Shown here: one piece after another, positions 18,319 to 26,879 of the stretch | How the letters are laid out: every line of letters starts with the position of its first letter | Numbering within the stretch: position 1 is the first letter of the stretch | NCBI GenBank assembly: GCA_027578815.1 | Contig: JANBTH010000130.1 | Location: forward strand, 1 to 32,387 | DNA: 32,387 bases | Reading direction: 5' to 3' | Origin: Coemansia sp. RSA 1804 | Taxonomy: Eukaryota > Kickxellomycota > Kickxellomycetes > Kickxellales > Kickxellaceae | Program-made: the position numbers and the translations under genes | The notes under the pieces: model-generated | What the model was told of the DNA's origin: nothing | Database searches by the model: none | What the model saw: only the letters and a program-made list of their open reading frames with translations

Positions 18319-18582
18319 AGGCAAGCGAAGACACAACAACTAAAAATGTACTACACTAGTTTCAATGTTAGTATTATTTTGATTTAATTGCAGTTCAGTC
18401 AACAATGGTAAGGATGGAATAAAATTAGAGTGGACATCATTATTATCACTGATCCTCTTTTATCTCTTGTTTTGTTTTACTTCCATAAAATTGTTGTTGT
18501 TATTGATTCATTTGCAATTATCCGTTGCCATCCTTTATAATTTATCTTGTTATCTTGTCCAATCCGTTTAGACATTAAGGCA

Positions 18583-19566
18583 ATGAATTCTATTCTGTTA
18601 ACAAGCGCAAAACGCAGTACCCTGGCCATCTCAAAAGCAACTAAAATCACGCCGCCCTTCAAAGTTCCCAATCGAATTGGACACCTGAATGCGCTCTTTC
18701 AGCAAACCGCATTTTACGCAAAGGATGCCAAGCGTGGGCGCGAATTTGTAAAGTTTCCCTGGATCTGGCCTTCAGACTCCGACAAAGCTCCAAAGAAACA
18801 GTTTTTTCAGTTTACTCAAAACCAAAGGCTGTTTTCATTCATATGGAAAGTGATGAGCAAGTTTAACTTTATGCTAGCCCAGCTTGGTGCATTCAGAAGT
18901 TATTCTTATTTAAATAATGTTCGCGACGAGATGATCCCCCTGGTTCTGAAACGCATTGCTGAGGCCATCAACAAAAAAGATTATGAGCAGTTGGATGAGC
19001 TGATGACTCCGTACCTATCTAGGCTCTACAAGCACGCGATAGCAAACCTTTCTGCCCAGGGGTACCGGATCCACTTGGAGGTTGACGTTCAAGAGTCGGG
19101 CGTGAAGAAAGAATATGCCCAGTTTAAGGCTGGAGATCCAGAGGCCTTTGACAACACCATCCCTTATAAAACCAGGAGGGAAGGTTACAGCATTCTGAAC
19201 TCGGAATATATGTCTATAGCATTTAAAAGGGACCGTACCACCAAAGAAGTTAAGAAGCTCAAATTCAATACCTCTTTGTTCCATGATTGGTGCGCATTTG
19301 AGTATGGATTTGTTGCCAGCGCAAATGTCAAGGTCAATCTGCGTAAAGGCAGCCGTGTCGTGGACAGCGAATCGGGTGTAATGCAGATACCAATCTCCAT
19401 ATCCACCCCTCACTACTTTGGTACGCTGGGCATGATTAACGCTGTGAGTGGAAATGAAGAGGCAATGGCTGAAGAGCCCTTTAGGTGGCGGGTATGCGAT
19501 TTGTTCTACATTGCAGATTGGAATAATGCTAATAGCGCAGCCAAGGAAAGCAAATATACCCCATAG
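18583..19566 (+). CDS. Mitochondrial protein, possibly Tim44/Mba1/mL45-like
   Basis: The ATG at 18583 is chosen over an upstream TTG at 18547 because it opens a classic presequence (MNSILLTSAKRSTLAISKATK); the product is 327 residues. After a basic region (KDAKRGREFVKFPW) there is a hydrophobic-amphipathic stretch (about 70-115). A helix pattern follows with VRDEMIPLVLKRIAEAI and KKDYEQLDELMTPYL. The beta-rich C-terminus contains YMSIAFKRD and ends FRWRVCDLFYIADW. This 'helix, LxxLMTP, twisted sheet' order is what I recall for the Tim44-like domain shared by Tim44, Mba1 and ribosomal mL45. If correct, it would tether mitoribosomes at the inner membrane for Oxa1-coupled insertion. The gene and its mitochondrial targeting look sound; the family assignment is tentative. 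It converges on the PPN2-like gene, only 100 bp away. Confidence 0.75.
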   Translation: MNSILLTSAKRSTLAISKATKITPPFKVPNRIGHLNALFQQTAFYAKDAKRGREFVKFPWIWPSDSDKAPKKQFFQFTQNQRLFSFIWKVMSKFNFMLAQLGAFRSYSYLNNVRDEMIPLVLKRIAEAINKKDYEQLDELMTPYLSRLYKHAIANLSAQGYRIHLEVDVQESGVKKEYAQFKAGDPEAFDNTIPYKTRREGYSILNSEYMSIAFKRDRTTKEVKKLKFNTSLFHDWCAFEYGFVASANVKVNLRKGSRVVDSESGVMQIPISISTPHYFGTLGMINAVSGNEEAMAEEPFRWRVCDLFYIADWNNANSAAKESKYTP

Positions 19567-19666
19567 AACAGGTTGTATCTAGTCTCATTTTAATGTACGA
19601 CCACCTTTAAATATATTTAAAATATCGACCAAGGAAACTAATAAATGTCATCATTTTTGTAAAAGA

Positions 19667-20821
19667 CTAGTCATCGTTTGACGAGTCGACAAAGTTGATG
19701 CAGCCAACCGACGCCAGCTGCTCGCCAGGAAGAATAAACGCAGTCAGATTGCCGCCATAAACGCATCTGCTATCCAAGCCCTTTGTGTACTCGTGTATCT
19801 GCAGACCCCTACCAGCATCGTGGCCATAAATTATTTTGTTAAAGTTGACCTTACTGTAGTCGATCTCCGAAGAAGCAGAGGAAAGAGGACTGGATGGCAA
19901 GGCAGAAACGACTTTCATCTTGGATGCCCATATATCAAACCATGCGACTCCCTCGTCCTTGGAGCTGCTCGGGCCGTTTGGACCAATGTTGCGCATGGTC
20001 ATGCAGTTATCTGAGTTCTGTTCCAGCACCGCTCTGGATGCGTCCAGCCCTCCGTGCACAATAACCCATTCAGTATACGGGGTCGGCAAGGCCATGATTA
20101 CTGGAAACGACTGCAGAAACGCAAAATCATCAACTGCCAGTTGCTGGGCAATATCAAAGTGTATTTCCGACACTTTGAAATCAGAATATGGAAGGTTGTC
20201 CGAGTCTTCAAGAGCAGAAATGTCATCCTTTGTGAGTCCCTTGGCAGGTCCATCGAGAAACTCGCGCCATCTAATGACTCTGTCGTCATGGTTTCCTCGA
20301 ACACACCAGGCGTTGATACTGCGGGCTTTCTGTACAACCTCAATTGAACTGGGCCCCTTGGCCACAAGGTCTCCAACAAGAACCACTTGGTCTTCGCCCT
20401 GTTTAAACTGAACCTCTTCCAAGAGACTGTTGAACTGGTCAATACATCCATGAATATCGCCAATAAAGATAAGACGTGTGGGATTGCTTTCTGCCTTAAA
20501 CTCTTGCTTCACAAAGAGCGTTGGCTCGCTGGCGTGAAATGTCTTTGTATCCCCAGATGGTAGAGTTGAATTTTCTGCACGAGAATAATGTAGACCTGGA
20601 GTGGTAAACAGTAAAGAAGTAGACTTTGTTATAATGCCCTCCTCAAGCACATGTTTTCCAATATTAGAACCGCTATAGGTTCTATCCAAATTGATGGCAA
20701 CGGGTGTCAACGCAGGCGGTGAAAACATGCTTGAATATAAAAGAACGAGTACTACAGTGAGTATTAGAAACACTACAACAACAAGCTGAAGTAGTCGTAG
20801 TAAACGTCTCAGCAAAGCCAT
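19667..20821 (-). CDS. PPN2: Vacuolar-type endopolyphosphatase, Ppn2-like metallophosphatase
   Basis: The 384-residue protein has a short basic N-terminus, one membrane segment (about 12-33) and a lumenal metallophosphoesterase domain. The metal-binding blocks are GDIHG (121-125), GDLVAKGP (150-157), RGNHDD (175-180), HGGLD (256-260) and YGHDAGRG (332-339). GLDSRCVYGGNLTA (349-361) is the closing motif of this PPP/ApaH-like family. Yeast Ppn2 is a single-pass vacuolar membrane enzyme that cuts polyphosphate internally in a metal-dependent way; the topology here matches. Two Ser/Asn-rich lumenal stretches are plausible glycosylation sites. It lies near VMA16, which also acts at the vacuole, although they are separated by ADO1. 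An ApaH-like diadenosine tetraphosphatase is the alternative, but the anchor favours Ppn2. Confidence 0.85.
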   Translation of the reverse strand: MALLRRLLRLLQLVVVVFLILTVVLVLLYSSMFSPPALTPVAINLDRTYSGSNIGKHVLEEGIITKSTSLLFTTPGLHYSRAENSTLPSGDTKTFHASEPTLFVKQEFKAESNPTRLIFIGDIHGCIDQFNSLLEEVQFKQGEDQVVLVGDLVAKGPSSIEVVQKARSINAWCVRGNHDDRVIRWREFLDGPAKGLTKDDISALEDSDNLPYSDFKVSEIHFDIAQQLAVDDFAFLQSFPVIMALPTPYTEWVIVHGGLDASRAVLEQNSDNCMTMRNIGPNGPSSSKDEGVAWFDIWASKMKVVSALPSSPLSSASSEIDYSKVNFNKIIYGHDAGRGLQIHEYTKGLDSRCVYGGNLTAFILPGEQLASVGCINFVDSSNDD

Positions 20822-21657
20822 GACTACAATAAAATGAATATGACAACAAAATGAATATGGCAGTCTTAAAGAAGAAAAGAATATATTAAAGACAATATTA
20901 AATGTTAAAATACAAAATACAGGAAAATTTTGACTGGTAAAATGAGCAAATTGCAGAAAAAAGAAGAGGCTGATATATCATAGTGTAAGTCCATTGAAAA
21001 TTCTGGGTCTTTTGGCTCTGTTGGCATGTGCTACGTTTGCAAAAGCCAATTTATTACCGTTGCCATTGTTTAAAGGATTATTTACCACTCCCTTCTTTTG
21101 GTCATGACCAGAAAAAAGAAAGAAAAAGGAAATATTTACATTGCACCAGTCTCTCTAGAGCCCATTTTACAGTGTAAAGCAAGTTAAAAAGAAAAGACGA
21201 GATGTCTATTGAAAGGTTTTATCTCTACATGAAGCCAACAAAAAGTTTTCTTAATTTGTAGGTCTATCAACAGTAATTCACAATCATCTCTAAATGCCAT
21301 CATAGAAGCTATCATTTACCATATTTCATACATGATGTTTGTATATAATTTTGAAACCGACATATGTGTCAAAACCAAGATGTCATTTACGTTATATAGA
21401 ATACAATGTAGCAAACTTGAATTATTCAAAACCAATTATAGATTCTCAGTTTTCACATAACGTAAAATCTCAAGCATATGTTGCAATCGCCAAGACTTTG
21501 AAGCGGAAGTCTTCAGATACAGGTGGAAATAAAACCAATTGTACTGGTGGCAAGTATTCTGCATCTCTCTTCCGCACTTTTCTTTCCAGTTTAGTTTTTG
21601 TTCTTTATATTCTAACACATTTCATCTTTTTGTCTACCTATTGTATTAAACACAAGC
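20822..21657. promoter_or_regulatory. Divergent upstream region of the PPN2-like gene and ADO1
   Basis: AT-rich 836-bp region between divergent starts. Pyrimidine-rich sequence (about 21560-21640) immediately precedes ADO1, as in other highly expressed genes here. A small perfect inverted repeat, TTTACA-G-TGTAAA, lies at 21166-21178. No further gene was recognised. Confidence 0.5.
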
Positions 21658-22749
21658 ATGTCACAGGATCTTCGCGGTGCACTGGTCGGGTTCTGCAACC
21701 CGCTGCTGGACATTTCAGCGGTTGTCGGAGACGATCTTCTGGCAGAGTACAAGCTCAACGCCAACGACGCCATCATGGCCTCTGCGGAGCATCTGCCGCT
21801 GTTCCAGACGCTGATGGACAAGTACGACGCCAAGCTCCTGCCAGGCGGCTCAGCGCAGAACACGCTGCGTGGCGCCCAGCTCCTCCTTCCCAGCGGATCG
21901 GCTGTCTTCTTTGGCGCAGTCGGCGACGATGAGAACGCAAGAAAGCTCAAGCAGGCGGCGGAGAAGGCCAATCTGCGCACCAACTACATGGTCAACAAGG
22001 ACAAGCCCACCGGCACCTGTGCGCTCCTGATCACCGGCCACAACAGATCGATGGTTGCCAACCTGTCTGCCGCCGAAACATACAGCTTCGAGCACACAAA
22101 GACTCCGGAGAACTGGAGGGACATTGAGAATGCAAAGTTCTACTACATCACGGGGTTCTTCTTTGCCGTGTCGCCCGACACCATCCAGGCGGTTGCCCAG
22201 CATGCCCTGGACAACGGAAAGACCTTCACCATGAACCTGTCTGCCCCGTTCGTTGCGCAGTTCTTCACGCAGCACGTTGAAAAGACCATTCCGTACATTG
22301 ACATTCTGTTTGGCAACGAGTCCGAGGCCATTGCGCTAGGCGAGGCAATGAAGTGGGCGCCCGAGGGAGCAAAGCTCAATGTTGGCGATGTCAAGTGGAT
22401 TGCCAAGCGTGTGGCCGACATGCCCAAGCTAGGCAAGAAGCCGCGTGTTGTTGTGTTTACGCAGGGAGCGCTGGAGACCGTTGTTGCAGTCAGCAACGAG
22501 GAGGGCGTGCGTGTGTATCCAGTCACAAAGGTTCCAGACAGCGAGGTTGGCGATACCAACGGCGCTGGCGATGCGTTTGTGGCAGCGTTCCTGGCAGAGT
22601 GCATGCAGGGCAAGAGCCTGGATGTCAGCGTTGAGGCTGGACACTGGCTTGGAGGCCAGGTTGTGCGCCAGATCGGCCCCAACTATCCTGACGGCGAGCT
22701 GAAGTTTGTGGCATCGTCGTCCTTTGCTCCAACCATCGAGAAGATCTAG
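21658..22749 (+). CDS. ADO1: Adenosine kinase
   Basis: The 363-residue cytosolic PfkB-family enzyme phosphorylates adenosine to AMP with ATP. This salvages purine and removes the adenosine made when S-adenosylhomocysteine is hydrolysed in the methyl cycle. The substrate-binding N-terminal signature is GFCNPLLDIS (11-20), followed by PGGSAQNTLRGAQ (62-74) and GAVGDDE. The C-terminal PfkB signature DTNGAGDAF is at 299-307, with D305 as the expected catalytic base. Upstream, FGNESEA is the conserved kinase loop. Length is close to yeast Ado1 (340) and human ADK. The ATG follows a pyrimidine-rich leader and starts the conserved domain directly. Strong codon bias (GCC, AAG, CTG) suggests high expression. 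Confidence 0.96.
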   Translation: MSQDLRGALVGFCNPLLDISAVVGDDLLAEYKLNANDAIMASAEHLPLFQTLMDKYDAKLLPGGSAQNTLRGAQLLLPSGSAVFFGAVGDDENARKLKQAAEKANLRTNYMVNKDKPTGTCALLITGHNRSMVANLSAAETYSFEHTKTPENWRDIENAKFYYITGFFFAVSPDTIQAVAQHALDNGKTFTMNLSAPFVAQFFTQHVEKTIPYIDILFGNESEAIALGEAMKWAPEGAKLNVGDVKWIAKRVADMPKLGKKPRVVVFTQGALETVVAVSNEEGVRVYPVTKVPDSEVGDTNGAGDAFVAAFLAECMQGKSLDVSVEAGHWLGGQVVRQIGPNYPDGELKFVASSSFAPTIEKI

Positions 22750-23059
22750 CGAAATCTCATTAAACGGTTCAAAATAGCATTTACTCGTATCCAGCCTAGT
22801 ACCAACTGCTATGAGTTACCGTTCTTCGTGTTCTAGTTTGTTTTTTTAGTTGGAAAGGCACTCAGAAAATGCAAGCAAAGCGCTTGTGTGTTTTGAAATA
22901 TTATTGTTTTTGAAGTCAGCGGCTTTACTGGCTCTTTGTCTTTTTGCAAATTTCACGTCACAAAGGTATTTCTTTCTTTTCATTTTGTCCTTTTTCGCTC
23001 TTTTTTTCATTCTTTCCTCTGCATTCTAATTAGCTCCTTCTCAATCTACTCATATTACA
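22750..23059. promoter_or_regulatory. Region between ADO1 and VMA16
   Basis: Tandem plus-strand spacing of 310 bp, holding the ADO1 3' end and the VMA16 promoter. The last 110 bp are rich in TTTC/CTTT pyrimidine runs, which precede several starts in this window. No gene was seen. Confidence 0.5.
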
Positions 23060-23683
23060 ATGTCTTCTTACGGCGGGTATGCAAAAACCGCTCTTCATTC
23101 GGCCGTGACTGGTCTGGCTATCTGGGCTGGTCTCTATCTTTTGCTCACAGGCCGTGGCGAGCGCTTCAATGTTGGAGGCTACCTCTTGCGCATCTCGCCA
23201 TACATGTGGGGCCTGTATGGAATTGCGTTCTGCATTGGATTCAGCGTCGTTGGTGCCGCATGGGGCATATTCATCTCGGGCTCGAGCATTCTCGGCGGCG
23301 CAGTGCGGACCCCGCGGATTGCAACAAAGAACCTAATTAGTATAATCTTTTGCGAGGTCGTTGCAATTTACGGCGTAATTATGGCAATTGTCTTCTCGGC
23401 CAAGCTTGGAGCTGTCAACTCGGAAAACGGGTTTTCGTCGTCTGACTACTACACTGGGTTTTCTCTGTTCTGGGGCGGTCTAGCCGTCGGGCTGTCCAAC
23501 CTTATCTGTGGGCTTGCCGTTGGCATCACTGGCGCCAATGCTGCTACTGCTGACGCCCACGACCAGCAGCTGTTTGTCAAGATTCTTGTTATCGAAATCT
23601 TTGGCAGCGTTATTGGGCTATTCGGGCTTATTGTTGGGCTTTTGGTTACTGGAAAGGCAGAGGACTTTGCTGGCGTGGTTTAG
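23060..23683 (+). CDS. VMA16: V-type proton ATPase c'' proteolipid subunit
   Basis: The 207-residue, almost wholly hydrophobic protein has about five membrane helices and two proteolipid halves. Conserved signatures are YMWGLYGIAFCIGFSVVGAAWGI (47-69, split by a helix bend), GGAVRTPRIATKNLISIIF (79-97), CEVVAIYGVIMAI (98-110) and VIEIFGSVIGLFGLIVGLL (177-195). Glutamates E99 and E179 sit mid-helix, at the positions I recall as E108 and E188 of yeast Vma16. One of these carries the transported proton. The subunit is part of the c-ring in the Vo sector at the vacuole, Golgi and endosomes. The N-terminal extra helix (about 10-30) separates c'' from the shorter c and c' subunits. Length matches yeast (213). 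The start follows a pyrimidine-rich leader. Confidence 0.96.
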   Translation: MSSYGGYAKTALHSAVTGLAIWAGLYLLLTGRGERFNVGGYLLRISPYMWGLYGIAFCIGFSVVGAAWGIFISGSSILGGAVRTPRIATKNLISIIFCEVVAIYGVIMAIVFSAKLGAVNSENGFSSSDYYTGFSLFWGGLAVGLSNLICGLAVGITGANAATADAHDQQLFVKILVIEIFGSVIGLFGLIVGLLVTGKAEDFAGVV

Positions 23684-24276
23684 GCTAAATAAATGAATGA
23701 ATACGACTAAAAGTCACGTTACTATATTACGTGAAATCAAACGAGTGATGCCATAGCAATGTTCTTTTGTATTAACTAGCATGGGTTATGTGTACTGATC
23801 GTAGGGTTCTTCGGCTACCTTTTATAAGAAGCATTGGAGCGGTTTGTCGTCCCTCGTGGCGTTATATGTCGATTAGTTGAGACAAAGTTACTTTTATTCT
23901 GCGGCGTGTCTTAAGAAGCGAATAAACTGCTGGCAAAGCAATATGACTGAGCGATGCAATTACATGATAATTAGATAAGGCAAATTAAATATATTCGTTT
24001 CTTATTGCTTTCAAGATATCCAAATTGGATAGAGGCATATCAAAGTATAATCAGATAGATTCAAGTTCTATTTCAATATTGGGGATATTCAACTGATGTT
24101 CGTTTATTAAATATTGATAGGCGCTCACATGCTTGAATAAATAGTAGAAATTAAATTGCCAAAAGCTTAACAGAATACGCATATAAATATGCGACAGCTG
24201 CCAATTTAATGGATTTTAACCTTCTTATTTCCATCTCTTTTTAAATTCTTTTTGACCTATTCTAATACTATAAAAT
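23684..24276. other. AT-rich intergenic region downstream of VMA16
   Basis: It begins with AATAAATGAATGAAT just after the VMA16 stop, a likely polyadenylation zone. CACGT and ACGTG half-sites face each other across 9 bp near 23715-23733. The rest is AT-rich sequence without a gene, ending in the promoter of the 85-residue frame. Confidence 0.45.
24182..24189 (+). promoter_or_regulatory. TATA-like element before the 85-residue frame
   Basis: A TATAAATA lies 95 bp before the ATG at 24277 and is followed by pyrimidine-rich sequence. This is the same arrangement as at the orphan gene at 16937. Confidence 0.35.
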
Positions 24277-24534
24277 ATGAGTCCTTTTAAAAGAACCCAG
24301 GTTCATGTGAAATACACGCATGGCAGTCAGGACAAGGAGAGTACGTTTAATTCACCTACAACTGATGAAGATATTGCCAAATGGCACGCGCTGCATGCAC
24401 TTCAACAAGAAAAAGGCAGCAGCTTGACGATAGATAGAATTAGCATTTATGATCCGAATGAAAGGAAATACAAACTTAGTAATGCTAAGGATTATGTTGC
24501 CAGAAAATTAGGAATTAAAGGAAGCACTACATAG
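24277..24534 (+). CDS. Small orphan protein, 85 residues, function unknown
   Basis: A polar protein beginning MSPFKRTQVHVKYTHG and ending RKLGIKGSTT, with helix-forming DEDIAKWHALHALQQEKG in the middle and a charged DPNERKYKL segment. No signal peptide, membrane helix, Cys pair or known motif was seen. A TATA-like element 95 bp upstream and the balanced residue mix, unusual for chance frames in this AT-rich DNA, favour a real gene. Codons are A/T-ending (GAT, AAA, GAA), unlike the GC-ending codons of ADO1 or PMT4. That suggests a young or weakly expressed gene. A second frame after the stop (to about 24663) could be a further exon, but no clean splice pair was found. Confidence 0.45.
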   Translation: MSPFKRTQVHVKYTHGSQDKESTFNSPTTDEDIAKWHALHALQQEKGSSLTIDRISIYDPNERKYKLSNAKDYVARKLGIKGSTT

Positions 24535-24851
24535 AAATTAGGGCTTTTTTCATTAGAAATAGATTGAGTGCTGTTAACCAGGGTATCATAGCTTCTTCAA
24601 CTATCATAACGACAATGGGAGTACTGAATTCAGTACCTGGCGTTGTGTATGGTAATAGAGGCTGAATCCACGCTCATGTACAAGTGTATGGACATTCTTA
24701 CAGATATTATATGGTACACTCACACTGTTTCTCTAACTTCTTCACACACTTAAGGCTAGTATTAAATTATGCTACAGCAGTGTTTGTCAATAAATACTTT
24801 TTACTTTTAATGTAGTGTCAAGAAAAGTCTTTTATATCACAAAACTAATAA
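24535..24851. other. Convergent intergenic region with a palindrome
   Basis: Between the 85-residue frame (plus) and the MATE gene (minus). It holds a frame open from about 24500 to a TGA near 24662 (includes IIASSTIITTMGVLNSV) without a clear start. It also holds the palindrome listed separately and AATAAA-type words near the MATE end. Confidence 0.4.
24621..24636. repeat. Perfect 16-bp palindrome
   Basis: GTACTGAATTCAGTAC reads the same on both strands with no spacer. It lies 87 bp after the stop of the 85-residue frame. A chance origin is possible; a dimeric protein-binding site is the main alternative. Confidence 0.6.
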
Positions 24852-26399
24852 TCACTCTACGCTAGCGTCTCTGACAATATCATTGCTGCCATTGGTGTTG
24901 GCTTCAAGCCGCAGAATGCATCGACGTACTTCATCTTTCCAGTTTACCATAAAATATATGTAAACTACCTGGAGCATTGAGGAAATGGCAGCACCAATGC
25001 ACAAACCTCGCCAAAGCCCATGCGTCTCCAGGTGCTTGAAATAGGCAAGGTATATTGCAACTGGCAGAGCGAATACATATAAACCAAGCAAGAGAATGTT
25101 GGCACTGATTCTCTGGCGTCCAAGCCCGCGCAATACTGCACTTTGGACTGTATTCAGACCATTGCTTACAATAAATATACAACCCACCATAAGCAGTTTG
25201 GTTGATTCACGGACCACATCTCGGTCGTCTGTGTACACCGATATCCACCAGTTGCCACAGAGCAACAAGAATAAGGCGCTTATAAATCCAATTAGTACTG
25301 ATGCCAAAAAAGCCATATCTGCTGCAATGTGGGCTTGACGGGGTTTTGCTGCACCGATTAGGTTGCCAATTCGTGGACTAGTACCAAATCCCAGACCATT
25401 ACTAAACTGGAAAATAATCATTGCGGTGTTGAGCATTATGGCGCTTCCAGCAAGCTGGTTAGCTCCGAAATACGATGAACCGATGGCTAGCAGCTCAAGA
25501 CAAACCATATCTGCACAGGTAGTAATAACTGACGGAATAGCAAGGCGGTAGTAAGCCCGCATGTTACGGAAGGCACCTGGACTCCACCCGCCCCATGTCT
25601 CCATAGCACGGCTGTTGCGAACATACAAGAGTATGCAAGCTAATAGTATGCAATTGGTGATTACGTTTAGAACCGGTATACCCATGAAGCCGATGCCAAA
25701 TCTTGTAGACCATACGATCACGTAGCAATTGATCCAGTGTATTGGCGCAGCAATTACAACAAATATGGTGGCTGCACGCATAATGCCCTGGGCTTGCAGA
25801 TAGCGTTTTGTAGCCTCAAACAACGAGAATGGCATTGTACTCAGAATTTGTATACGGAGATAGGAACCCGATAGATATGCAATCTCTGGGTCTTGTCCAA
25901 GAAGCAGCAAAAGTCTTTCAGCGTTCCATAGTATTGGCGCAACGAGGATAAAATGAACACAGACAGCAATTATTCCGCGCTGAAAGTGAAACCCCACAAG
26001 CTTTTTGTTACGCGAAGCAGTGTATGCGGTGCTACAAAATGTATCCATAGCTGAGAGAAGTCCGAATATCGGTGCAAATATAATAATGCCTTGACAAGTT
26101 ATGGCCAGCGACATTGCAGCAAGTTGTTTTGCTCCTAGATGGCCCACCGAAATGGTGTTGACACAGATGAATGATGTTTGTAGCACGTTTGTCATAATTG
26201 TCAACGACGATGACGATGCTATCCACTTGAGCTCTCTTTTAGCTGCGTGGACATAGGGCTCTGCTGTGTCCTTCTTTGCTATTGCAAGATCTAGCTCTGA
26301 CAACGAGGTCCGGAGAAGAGGCGCTGTTTCAGTACTATGACATCCTTCGTCTACTTCTTGAACAAGTCTTTGGCGCCCTTTGCTGCTTGTTGCTTCCAT
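24852..26399 (-). CDS. MATE-family multidrug/metabolite efflux transporter
   Basis: The ATG at 26399 (MEATSSKGRQ) is preferred over a TTG frame extension to 26447, giving 515 residues. A polar cytosolic N-terminus of about 60 residues precedes about 12 membrane helices in two MatE repeats. Typical segments are VGHLGAKQLAAMSLA in helix 2, FGLLSAMDTFCSTAYTA in helix 3, and YLQAQGIMRAA after helix 6. The second half has FGANQLAGSAIMLNTA and FGTSPRIGNLIGAAKP, then AVLRGLGRQRISA. MATE proteins export organic cations and metabolites using proton or sodium gradients, at the plasma or vacuolar membrane in fungi. Repeat signatures are intact, so it is probably functional. A TATA-like TTTATATAA lies 75-83 bp upstream. 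Its substrate cannot be read from sequence. It neighbours the FunK1 kinase in the same orientation. Confidence 0.92.
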   Translation of the reverse strand: MEATSSKGRQRLVQEVDEGCHSTETAPLLRTSLSELDLAIAKKDTAEPYVHAAKRELKWIASSSSLTIMTNVLQTSFICVNTISVGHLGAKQLAAMSLAITCQGIIIFAPIFGLLSAMDTFCSTAYTASRNKKLVGFHFQRGIIAVCVHFILVAPILWNAERLLLLLGQDPEIAYLSGSYLRIQILSTMPFSLFEATKRYLQAQGIMRAATIFVVIAAPIHWINCYVIVWSTRFGIGFMGIPVLNVITNCILLACILLYVRNSRAMETWGGWSPGAFRNMRAYYRLAIPSVITTCADMVCLELLAIGSSYFGANQLAGSAIMLNTAMIIFQFSNGLGFGTSPRIGNLIGAAKPRQAHIAADMAFLASVLIGFISALFLLLCGNWWISVYTDDRDVVRESTKLLMVGCIFIVSNGLNTVQSAVLRGLGRQRISANILLLGLYVFALPVAIYLAYFKHLETHGLWRGLCIGAAISSMLQVVYIYFMVNWKDEVRRCILRLEANTNGSNDIVRDASVE

Positions 26400-26879
26400 A
26401 TTATGCCTCAATATGCTGCTACCAGCAAAGTATCTGTTCACAAACAATAAAAAGCGCTATAGAGATCTAAGAGTTATATAAAGCTATAAGAATAGAAAAA
26501 TCCACGCAAGAAGATGTAAAATGAAGAAAATTCGTTTGCAATTGATGGCGACAAGTTTATGTCTTTCATAGTAAACAGCAAATGCAGATATAAAAAAGAT
26601 TACATTTGCATGCATGAAAGGTATTGCAGTCGGATCCAGTGTTATCAGATGTGTTTCATGAAAAGTTGGAATTTATACTTGGAACGTTTGCAAACGATAA
26701 AAAATAAATCAGCAATGTGTCAATCTAAACCATCGAATATCGACTCCTTTAAACACAAAATTTACTGGTTTATAGAGCCATCCAAACCCTTTCCTGTACC
26801 AAGCTCTTATTTATTTGTTCTGATACACAGGTGCAAGATTGTATCTAATGAAAGTAAAAAAGCCTGAATGTCAAGATAT
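26400..26879. other. Region between FunK1 kinase end and MATE start
   Basis: AT-rich 480 bp holding the MATE promoter and the kinase 3' end. A 102-codon plus-strand frame (26559-26867) is rich in Cys, Lys, Ser and Tyr and has no motif I recognise. I consider it more likely chance than gene. Confidence 0.4.
26474..26482 (-). promoter_or_regulatory. TATA-like element of the MATE gene
   Basis: TTTATATAA on the minus strand, 75-83 bp upstream of the chosen ATG at 26399, at a distance normal for fungal TATA promoters. It supports that start over the upstream TTG, which lies only about 27 bp away. Confidence 0.4.

Larger units (their letters stand above)
17219..18582. other. Long AT-rich spacer with possible gene remnants
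   Basis: This 1.36-kb stretch is the longest gap in the window. It starts with a TTTC microsatellite (about 17261-17281) that follows the orphan gene. It holds a proline-rich minus-strand frame (17441-17584), an in-phase frame just upstream of that (17624-17779), and a Cys-containing plus-strand frame (18070-18318), listed separately. The rest shows no gene. Confidence 0.4.

Noticed and set aside
21339..21932. 197-codon plus-strand frame running into ADO1
   Set aside because: It overlaps ADO1 in another frame, and its second half is the shadow of adenosine kinase codons.
26400..26447. N-terminal extension of the MATE protein from a TTG codon
   Set aside because: TTG is not a normal fungal start; the ATG at 26399 has a TATA element at proper distance.
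26559..26867. 102-codon plus-strand frame between the kinase and MATE genes
   Set aside because: No recognised motif, AT-driven composition and no promoter support; kept only as a remark.
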